A DNA stretch of 15,645 nucleotides from the NCBI GenBank assembly GCA_029218485.1, contig JAQXRK010000016.1, forward strand, positions 1 through 15,645, given 5' to 3'. The notes below the pieces were generated by a model that had not been told where the DNA came from, did no database searches, and was given only the letters and a program-made list of their open reading frames with translations. The position numbers and the translations under genes were made by a program. This DNA is from a bacterium (lineage in GTDB: Bacteria; Bacillota; Clostridia; Christensenellales; CAG-138). Of this stretch, positions 1 through 5,108 are shown piece by piece. Position 1 is the first letter of the stretch. Every line of letters starts with the position of its first letter.

Positions 1-268
1 TTCCCATAGAGCCGGTTGTTACTTGCGAAATATGTTCCAAGTCTGATACAGCCATATAGTCTGCCCAGTCAATCATCATATCCCAACCATAGCCCCTTGC
101 AGCCAAAAGAACATCGTATTGATGCCATGGACCAGCCTGAAAATGCTTTATGTCTCTTATGAAAGTCATATCGTCAAGATATTCATCGGTTGGGAGACTG
201 ACAGCTTTCTGTGGATTGTGCGTTTCTTTTCCTCCGTTTTTCTTTTTAAACAAATCAAACAATGCCAT
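1..268 (-). CDS. Hypothetical protein, N-terminal part (runs off left edge)
   Basis: Open reading frame with 89 complete codons and no stop before the window edge, so the C-terminus is missing. The ATG at 268-266 has a clean GGAGG about 8 bases upstream, and a promoter-like sequence lies at 301-329. The protein starts MALFDLFKKK, continues with a polar stretch, and then has an aromatic-rich segment (FQAGPWHQYD, GYGWDMMIDWADY) at residues 43-71. I see no signal peptide, membrane segment or motif I recognise, so no function is assigned. Its codons (TTT, TTG, AAA, GAT, ATA) are much more AT-rich than those of every other gene here. Together with its place beyond the tmRNA gene and next to repeats, this suggests acquired DNA; that is inference. 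The start and frame are well supported, the role is unknown. Confidence 0.72.
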   Translation of the reverse strand, partial: MALFDLFKKKNGGKETHNPQKAVSLPTDEYLDDMTFIRDIKHFQAGPWHQYDVLLAARGYGWDMMIDWADYMAVSDLEHISQVTTGSMG

Positions 269-300
269 AATACGCCTCCAGAACGATAAATTTTAATAAT

Positions 301-329
301 AATGTAGCATATATCACATTATGTTGCAA
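301..329 (-). promoter_or_regulatory. Putative promoter of the left-edge hypothetical gene
   Basis: On the minus strand TTGCAA (329-324) is followed after 17 bases by TACATT (306-301), preceded by TGC as in an extended -10 element. Each hexamer matches the sigma-A consensus at only four of six positions, but spacing, AT-richness and the SD-preceded start downstream fit. It lies directly beside the 20-bp repeats, which could be operator-like for it. Confidence 0.4.
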
Positions 330-334
330 CAATT

Positions 335-473
335 CACAATGAAATTTATCTCCTAACAATGAAACGAACCCGGTCACAATGAAACTTACCCGGGCGGATA
401 AGTTTCGTTGCGAATATCGCTTGACACAGCCTGTTATAAATGTATGGTTAAAAACCGCAGCAATGAAACGAAT
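335..473. repeat. Cluster of CAATGAAAC repeats, three with exact 20-bp period plus one inverted
   Basis: CAATGAAA begins at 337, 357 and 377, exactly 20 bases apart; the second and third copies continue into CGAACCCGG and CTTACCCGG. An inverted copy (read as CAACGAAACTTAT on the minus strand) lies at 410-398 and forms a near-perfect palindrome with copy three around CCCGGGCGG. A further direct copy, CAATGAAACGAATC, is at 461-474. No gene covers this stretch. Multiple about 20-bp repeats of this sort occur at the ends of IS21-family elements, where they bind the transposase, so a solo IS end is my best guess. An operator array for the neighbouring gene is an alternative. No transposase gene is present in the window. 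Confidence 0.6.
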
Positions 474-520
474 CTAAAACAAGAAAAAGCCGAAGAATCC
501 TGTACCACGCACGTTTTCAC

Positions 521-563
521 CAAAAGAAAAAGCACGATGGTTTCGTATCAAAACCATCGTGCT
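521..563 (-). terminator. Rho-independent terminator of ssrA
   Basis: A perfect 13-bp stem (AGCACGATGGTTT at 531-543 against 551-563) with a 7-base loop is followed on the minus strand by TTTTCTTTTG (530-521). It begins five bases after the tmRNA CCA end, as expected for a stable RNA gene. Confidence 0.92.
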
Positions 564-567
564 GATT

Positions 568-924
568 TGGTGGAGGCGGGGAGAGTCGAACTCCCGTCCG
601 AAAACCTGTCCACCCGACCTTCTACGAGCGTAGCCGTTGTTTTCAAATTCCCTTTCCGCGGCTCCCAGCGGCAGGATCCGCGTTCCGGTAGCTTCATAAA
701 TCCGGCCCGCCGCAAAGCTTAAGCGGGTTCGTTCCCTACCCTAAATGACGCCCGGTACCGCAACGGTAGGTTTTCGCGGCCGAACGGTCACCGCGATTTA
801 CGCAGCGACGAGATTGGTGTTGTAGTTGTCAGTTAATTTTTAACTGTCCCGTTTTTAACGAAGCACGGGGCTTCGGCTCGCTTATCCGGCTTCCACGATC
901 CCCGTCGAAACCATGTTCGCCCCC
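568..924 (-). ncRNA. ssrA: Transfer-messenger RNA (tmRNA, 10Sa RNA)
   Basis: A 357-nt one-piece tmRNA, which rescues stalled ribosomes as both an alanine tRNA mimic and a short mRNA. The mature 5' end GGGGGCG (924-918) pairs with CGCCTCC before ACCA at the 3' end, giving a 7-bp acceptor stem with one G-U pair. The conserved 5' block TGGTTTCGACGGGG follows at once. The 3' part has the T-arm GGGAG-TTCGACT-CTCCC, and CCA is encoded (570-568). The tag reading frame lies at 830-798. A consensus promoter is upstream and a strong terminator downstream. smpB and rnr, whose products work with it, lie just upstream, with only lysA between. Pseudoknots were not folded by hand beyond the tRNA-like domain. 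Confidence 0.96.
798..830 (-). other. tmRNA tag-peptide reading frame
   Basis: Inside ssrA, the frame GAC-AAC-TAC-AAC-ACC-AAT-CTC-GTC-GCT-GCG-TAA encodes DNYNTNLVAA. With the alanine carried by tmRNA the full tag would be ADNYNTNLVAA. The resume codon GAC is inferred by aligning TTAACT just before it with the TAGTC before GCA in E. coli tmRNA. The tag ends VAA rather than the more common LAA; the final AA is what ClpXP-type proteases need. Confidence 0.82.
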
Positions 925-930
925 AGGATC

Positions 931-949
931 GGTACCCGAAGCGGATACC
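931..949 (-). other. Hairpin in the precursor tmRNA leader
   Basis: GGTATCCG (949-942) pairs with CGGGTACC (938-931) across the 3-base loop CTT; eight base pairs, one a T-G. With a start about seven bases after the -10 box, it would sit at the very 5' end of the primary transcript, seven bases before the mature tmRNA end, in the leader that RNase P would remove. Confidence 0.5.
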
Positions 950-957
950 TTGATTCT

Positions 958-986
958 ATTATACCCGTTCAATCGAACAGATGCAA
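958..986 (-). promoter_or_regulatory. Promoter of ssrA
   Basis: TTGCAT (986-981), a 17-base spacer and a perfect TATAAT (963-958). The -35 box lies inside the last codons of lysA and the -10 box begins five bases after the lysA stop. Transcription would start near 951, giving a leader of roughly 27 bases before mature tmRNA. Confidence 0.85.
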
Positions 987-2219
987 GAAATCCAGCGTGG
1001 CAAAATAATCCTCCGGCGTTTCGGCCCTGCGGATCAGGCGCGTGGTGCCGTCGCTCTGCAGCAGCACCTCGGCGCTGCGCAGCTTTCCGTTGTAGTTGTA
1101 GCCCATCGAAAAGCCATGCGCCCCGGTGTCATGGATGACCAGAATATCGCCCATATCGATGTGCGGCAGATGCCGGTCAACGGCAAACTTGTCATTGTTT
1201 TCGCACAGCGATCCGGTCACATCGTACAGCTGCGTGGGCGGGTCGTTCTCCTTGCCCATCACCGTGATGTGGTGATACGCGCCGTACATCGCCGGGCGCA
1301 TGAGGTTGCACGCGCAGGCGTCCAGACCGATATAGTGCTTGTACGTGTTCTTCTCATGGATGGCGTGCGTGACCAGGAAGCCGTACGGTCCGGTCACATA
1401 GCGGCCCAGCTCCGTAAAAATGGAGATCTCCATGCCGGCCGGGCGCACGATCTCCTCGTATGCGCGGTGCACCTCGCGGCCGATGTACGCGATGTCCGCC
1501 TCCTTTTCGTACGGGCGGTACGGAATGCCGACGCCGCCGGAAAGGTTGATAAAGCGCACGTCCGCGCCCGTTTCGTCGCGCAGCTCCACCGCAAGGCGGA
1601 ACAGGCGCCTTGCAAGCGTCGGATAATAGTCCGCATCGGTGGTATTGGACGCGAGAAACGCATGCAGGCCGAACCGCTCCGCACCGAGCGCGCGGAGCCT
1701 TTTGAAGCCCTCGACCAGCTGATCGCGCGTGAAGCCATATTTGGCGTCGCCGGGGTTGCCCATGATCGTGTTGCCGAGCATGAACTCGCCGCCCGGGTTG
1801 AACCGGCAGCAGATCGTTTTGGGAATGCCGCCATGCGCCTGCAGAAAATCGATATGCGTGATATCGTCCAGATTGATGATCACGCCCATCTCGCTCGCAA
1901 GCTCGAACTCCGCCGCGGGGGTATCGTTGCTCGAGAACATGATGTCGTGCCCGGTGATTCCCACCGCGCGGGAGAGCATCAGCTCCGTCAGCGAGGAGCA
2001 GTCCATGCCGCAGCCCTCGTCGCGGAGGATCTGCATGATGACCGGATTGGGGAGCGCCTTGACCGCGAAGTATTCCCGAAAGCCGGGGTTCCATGCGAAC
2101 GCCGCCTGCAGCCGGCGCACATTTTCACGAATGCCGCGCTCATCATAGAGATGGAACGGCGTGGGGTATTCCTCGCAGATGCGTTCGATCTGCGCCTTGT
2201 CAAATGGCAGTTTTTTCAA
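969..2219 (-). CDS. lysA: Diaminopimelate decarboxylase (divergent subfamily)
   Basis: 416-residue PLP-dependent fold-III decarboxylase, predicted to convert meso-diaminopimelate to lysine in the cytoplasm. Visible motifs: the PLP lysine K54 in YFAVKALPNP, GMDCSSLTEL at 71-80, H186 in HAFLASN, the phosphate-binding SGG at 228-230, E270 in TELGR (usually EPGR), the C339-E340 pair in GSLCENND, and GYNYNGK near 373-379. These cover the family's catalytic set, but the wording around them differs from classical LysA, so another diamino acid substrate (as in carboxynorspermidine or ornithine decarboxylases) is possible. The start is TTG at 2219-2217; the SD AAGGAGG ends seven bases upstream, inside smpB. 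The TTG overlaps the smpB stop as TTGA, implying translational coupling. No dap genes are nearby. Confidence 0.85.
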   Translation of the reverse strand: MKKLPFDKAQIERICEEYPTPFHLYDERGIRENVRRLQAAFAWNPGFREYFAVKALPNPVIMQILRDEGCGMDCSSLTELMLSRAVGITGHDIMFSSNDTPAAEFELASEMGVIINLDDITHIDFLQAHGGIPKTICCRFNPGGEFMLGNTIMGNPGDAKYGFTRDQLVEGFKRLRALGAERFGLHAFLASNTTDADYYPTLARRLFRLAVELRDETGADVRFINLSGGVGIPYRPYEKEADIAYIGREVHRAYEEIVRPAGMEISIFTELGRYVTGPYGFLVTHAIHEKNTYKHYIGLDACACNLMRPAMYGAYHHITVMGKENDPPTQLYDVTGSLCENNDKFAVDRHLPHIDMGDILVIHDTGAHGFSMGYNYNGKLRSAEVLLQSDGTTRLIRRAETPEDYFATLDFLHLFD

Positions 2220-2683
2220 CGGTGTTCCTCCTTCATACGGCGATCCATCTCTCGCCCGGCATCGCGCTCCGCGATGGAATGGCGCTTGTCATACAGCTTT
2301 TTGCCCTTTGCCACGGCAAGCTCGACCTTGACCTTGCCGTCTCGCAGGTAGAGAGAGAGCGGAATGAGGCTCATGCCCTCCGTCTGCTGCTCCCTCCCGA
2401 GGCGCACGATCTCCCGCTTGTGCGCAAGGAGCTTGCGCGTGCGAAACGGGTCGTGATTGAAAATATTTCCCTGCGCATATGGGCTGACATGCATGCCGAC
2501 GAGCAGCAGCTCGCCGTTCTTGACCTGCGCGTAGCTGTCCTTCAGGTTGAGCTGGCCGCCGCGGATGGACTTGACCTCCGTGCCCTGCAAGGCGATGCCG
2601 CATTCGAGCGTATCCTCAATGAAGTAATCATGCCTTGCCTTTTTGTTTTGGGCCAGCACCTTTACGCCGCGCTTTACCGCCAT
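2216..2683 (-). CDS. smpB: SsrA-binding protein SmpB
   Basis: 155-residue SmpB, the normal family length. It binds the tRNA-like domain of tmRNA and carries it into the A site of stalled ribosomes. Family motifs include NKKARHDYFIED near the N-terminus, ALQGTEVKSIR, NLKDSYAQVKNGEL, the segment NIFNHDPFRTRKLL, and the basic C-terminal tail from KGKKLYDKRHSIAERD onward that enters the mRNA channel. The start at 2683 (MAVKRG) is chosen because AAGGGGG lies nine bases upstream and the protein then aligns with the family; a longer frame to 2755 would add 24 unconserved residues. The first 56 bases overlap the end of rnr in another frame. A near-consensus promoter lies at 2727-2755, so smpB-lysA can probably be transcribed separately from rnr. 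Confidence 0.97.
   Translation of the reverse strand: MAVKRGVKVLAQNKKARHDYFIEDTLECGIALQGTEVKSIRGGQLNLKDSYAQVKNGELLLVGMHVSPYAQGNIFNHDPFRTRKLLAHKREIVRLGREQQTEGMSLIPLSLYLRDGKVKVELAVAKGKKLYDKRHSIAERDAGREMDRRMKEEHR
2227..2233 (-). promoter_or_regulatory. Ribosome binding site deciding the TTG start of lysA
   Basis: AAGGAGG lies within the last codons of smpB, seven bases before TTG at 2219-2217. No better ATG or GTG is placed behind it, so it fixes the non-ATG start. Confidence 0.8.
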
Positions 2684-4655
2684 GCCTCCGGTCCCCCTTT
2701 CGCTCGGGATTATATATTCTTTTGTTATTATAATCGGGTTTGAGCAACAAGTCAATCGTCGCCGTCTCCATATCCACCCGAATCACCTGCGCTCGCACGC
2801 GATCGCCCAGCCGCAGCACGCGCCCCGTGCGCTCGCCGATGATCCGGTAGCGGTGCATCTCCGGCCGGTACCAGTCGTCCTCGAGCGTGCTCAGGCGCAC
2901 GAAGCCTTCCGCCGTGTTCGTCAGCTCGACATAGATGCCGCTCGCCGTAACGCCCGAGATCACGCCGTCGAACGTTTCGCCAAGCTGTTGCTGCATGTAT
3001 TCACAGCGCTTGAGATCGTCCACCGCGCGCTCGGCCTCCATTGCGGCCCGTTCCGCAGCGCTCGTCTGGTTTCCGAGCGCGGGCAGCGATGCTTTCAGCG
3101 CATCGATGCGCTTCCCGTTCAGCTGTCCGTGGAGCTGCCACTTGAGAATGCGGTGCACGATCAGGTCGGGGTAGCGCCGGATCGGCGATGTGAAGTGGCA
3201 GTAGTCCCCGAGCGCCAGGCCGAAATGGCCGAGCGGCCGTTCCGAATAGCGGGCGCGCTGCATTGCGCGCAGCATGAGCCGGGATACGATGCCCTCCTCG
3301 GGCGACCCTGCCGCCTGCTCGACCACGCGCTGCAATGCCGCCGGCTGAACGCTCTCGCCGATGCGGTAGCCATAGCCGAGCGTCTGTAAAAAGGCGTTCA
3401 GCTCGCGCATCCGGTCCATATCCGGCGCCTCGTGAACGCGGTACAGGCACGGCAATCCGCGCCCGCGCAGGTGCGCCGCGACGGTTTCATTGGCCAGCAG
3501 CATGCACTCCTCGATGATCCGGTTGGCAATGCCGCGCTCCGCGGGCGCCAGACCAACGGCTTTGCCCTCCGCGTCGATATCGATCTCGCTCTCCGCGATA
3601 TCAAAATCGATGCTGCCGCGCGCATGCCGGCGCGCATACAGGCGTTTTTGCAGCCGCTCCAGCTCGAACAGCATCGGCGCAATATCGCGATACCGCTCCC
3701 GCTCGTCCGGATCGCCCTCGAGCAGCGCGGTAACATCCTCATAGACGAGCCGGTGGCGCGACCGGATGACGGACTCCGCGATGCGGTAGTTGGTCACGGC
3801 GCCGCTGTCGTCCACATCCATGAGGCAGGAGAGCGTCAGCCGGTCCACGCCCTCGTTCAGCGAACAGATGCCGTTTGAAAGCGCCTCCGGCAGCATGGGG
3901 ATCACGCGGTCGGCAAAATACACGCTCGTACCCCGCAGCCTCGCTTCGCGGTCGATCACGCTGCCCGCGCGCACATATGCGTTCACATCAGCAATGTGCA
4001 CGCCCAGCCGCACCTGTCCGTTCTCCAACCGTTCGAGGGAAACGGCGTCGTCAAAATCCTTGCTGTGCGCGCCGTCGATGGTCACGGTGCACAGGCCGCG
4101 CAGATCCAGCCGGCCCGCCAGCTCCGCCTCCGACACCGCGTGCGGCAGCGCCGCTGCCCGGTCGAGCACCGTCTTCGGGAACGTATCCCGAATGCCGAAC
4201 CGCCTGACAACGGCCAGCACATCCACGCCCGGCTCGCCGCGCCGGCCGAGCACCTCGATGATCCGGCCGAGCATGGGCCGGCGGCCATCGGGGTATTGCT
4301 CGATGGCGGCGACCACCCGGTCGCCCTCCCTTGTCCGCCTGCCGCCCTTGAGCGGCACCAGCACATAGGGGATGCGTTTTTCATCCGGTACCACGCAGCC
4401 GCCGTCCATGACGCCGACAATCTGCGTCCATGCGCGCCCGGCAATCCCGGCGACCTCGCCCTCTATGCCGCCGCGCGCATTGCCGGTCCTGCGCGCGAGC
4501 ACCCGGTCGCCGTGCATCGCGCCGTTCATGGCGTCCGCGGGTATAAACCAGTCCTCGCCCCCGTCGTCCGGTACAAAAAAGCCGAATCCCCGGGCCGTCG
4601 TCTGTATCGTTCCCTGCATCAGGCCGCGCTTTCTCTGCGGCCGTTCCTCTCTCAT
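2628..4655 (-). CDS. rnr: Ribonuclease R (RNB-family 3'-5' exoribonuclease)
   Basis: About 675-residue processive 3'-5' exonuclease that degrades structured RNA and, with tmRNA-SmpB, the defective mRNA of stalled ribosomes. Cold-shock-type OB segments lie near the N-terminus (TARGFGFFVPDD). The RNB catalytic motif IDGAHSKDFDDAV holds aspartates 194, 200, 202 and 203; further RNB signatures are YFADRVIPMLPEALSNGICSL and HFTSPIRRYPDLIVHR. An S1 domain follows (about 560-638), and then a Lys/Arg-rich tail ending KQKGKA, typical of RNase R. The start is uncertain: ATG at 4655 has AGGAAGGG 11 bases upstream; ATG 4619 would also keep the fold; 4709 falls in the secG terminator's T tract and is unlikely. 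The last 56 bases overlap smpB. No promoter of its own is obvious, so it may depend on read-through from secG. Confidence 0.94.
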   Translation of the reverse strand: MREERPQRKRGLMQGTIQTTARGFGFFVPDDGGEDWFIPADAMNGAMHGDRVLARRTGNARGGIEGEVAGIAGRAWTQIVGVMDGGCVVPDEKRIPYVLVPLKGGRRTREGDRVVAAIEQYPDGRRPMLGRIIEVLGRRGEPGVDVLAVVRRFGIRDTFPKTVLDRAAALPHAVSEAELAGRLDLRGLCTVTIDGAHSKDFDDAVSLERLENGQVRLGVHIADVNAYVRAGSVIDREARLRGTSVYFADRVIPMLPEALSNGICSLNEGVDRLTLSCLMDVDDSGAVTNYRIAESVIRSRHRLVYEDVTALLEGDPDERERYRDIAPMLFELERLQKRLYARRHARGSIDFDIAESEIDIDAEGKAVGLAPAERGIANRIIEECMLLANETVAAHLRGRGLPCLYRVHEAPDMDRMRELNAFLQTLGYGYRIGESVQPAALQRVVEQAAGSPEEGIVSRLMLRAMQRARYSERPLGHFGLALGDYCHFTSPIRRYPDLIVHRILKWQLHGQLNGKRIDALKASLPALGNQTSAAERAAMEAERAVDDLKRCEYMQQQLGETFDGVISGVTASGIYVELTNTAEGFVRLSTLEDDWYRPEMHRYRIIGERTGRVLRLGDRVRAQVIRVDMETATIDLLLKPDYNNKRIYNPERKGDRRHGGKARRKGAGPKQKGKA
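2727..2755 (-). promoter_or_regulatory. Promoter of smpB-lysA inside the rnr coding region
   Basis: TTGACT (2755-2750), a 17-base spacer, then a perfect TATAAT (2732-2727). These bases also code RNase R residues around LLLKPDYNN. The start would be near 2720, about 37 bases before the smpB ATG. A second TATAAT at 2714-2709 lacks a good -35. The AT-rich codons here stand out in a GC-rich gene. Confidence 0.78.
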
Positions 4656-4700
4656 TCCTTCAAAAACCCTTCCTGCAAATCTGATCGCTATAGTTTGCCC

Positions 4701-4743
4701 GAAAAACAAAAACAGCGTCCCATGACGCCGTCACGGGACGCTG
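4701..4743 (-). terminator. Terminator between secG and rnr
   Basis: CAGCGTCCC (4743-4735) pairs with GGGACGCTG (4721-4713), with an inner TGAC/GTCA extension after one mismatch, followed by TTTTTGTTTTTC (4712-4701). It lies 14 bases after the secG stop. It would end most secG transcripts or lower rnr expression. Confidence 0.88.
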
Positions 4744-4757
4744 CTCGTTCATTCCAT

Positions 4758-4997
4758 TTAACCAATGATGGCCAACACAACGGCGAGCACGCCGAGAACA
4801 ATGGCCAGAATGACCGTGGTCTTTTGGAGCTTGGCCTCGCGGCTTGCCGCCTTTCCGCGCGCGGTAAACGACTGCGTGTCGCCGCCAAACGCGGAACCCA
4901 TGCCGGCAGACTTCGTCTTCTGCATGAGAACAACGACGATCAGGAGAATGGCAATCACCAACAGCGCAATGGTGATAATGGTCGAAACGACTTCCAT
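4758..4997 (-). CDS. secG: Preprotein translocase subunit SecG
   Basis: 79-residue membrane protein of the SecYEG channel. It has the two expected hydrophobic helices: one at about residues 3-25 (VVSTIITIALLVIAILLIVVVLM) and one near the C-terminus (VILAIVLGVLAVVLAII). Between them is the conserved SecG loop with QKTKSAGMGSAFGG and a TARGKAA segment. ATG at 4997 is chosen because GGAGGG lies about seven bases upstream; a start at 5024 would fall in the 5' untranslated leader and has no SD. It has its own promoter upstream and a terminator downstream, and is followed by rnr, the order usual in Bacillota. Confidence 0.96.
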   Translation of the reverse strand: MEVVSTIITIALLVIAILLIVVVLMQKTKSAGMGSAFGGDTQSFTARGKAASREAKLQKTTVILAIVLGVLAVVLAIIG

Positions 4998-5029
4998 GTA
5001 TTTTCCCTCCAACAATGACTGCAATGCGC

Positions 5030-5058
5030 ATTATATCATGCGCTACTGCGAAAATCAA
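5030..5058 (-). promoter_or_regulatory. Promoter of secG (and possibly rnr)
   Basis: TTGATT (5058-5053), a 17-base spacer and a perfect TATAAT (5035-5030), with TGA directly before it as in an extended -10. The -10 box sits in a palindrome, GCGCAT...ATGCGC (5040-5023). The leader would be about 25 bases. The -35 overlaps the T-rich end of the gpmI terminator. Confidence 0.82.
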
Positions 5059-5092
5059 GAAGAACGGGCCTTTTTCTGAAAAAAGCCCATTC
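5051..5092 (-). terminator. Terminator after gpmI
   Basis: GAATGGGC (5092-5085) pairs with GCCCGTTC (5069-5062), extended by six T-A or T-G pairs to a 3-base loop; the T-rich TTCTTGATTTT follows. It closes the pgk-tpiA-gpmI transcript just before the secG promoter. Confidence 0.85.
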
Positions 5093-5108
5093 TCCTCCGC
5101 AATTTGGT

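Noticed and set aside
335..400. CRISPR-like array from the 20-bp periodic repeats
   Set aside because: Period is too short, repeats are imperfect, there are no spacers of normal length and no cas genes.
421..448. Plus-strand TTGACA with TATGGT 16 bases on
   Set aside because: The -10 is poor and it would transcribe only into antisense tmRNA; perhaps a relic of the mobile element, but not supported as a promoter.
1..567. Second copy of the ssrA 3' end as an att site
   Set aside because: I looked for the T-arm/CCA sequence left of ssrA and found none in the window; it could lie beyond the edge.
408..722. Plus-strand frame of 104 codons across the tmRNA 3' end
   Set aside because: It runs antisense through the ssrA terminator and tRNA-like domain and has no SD or recognisable product.
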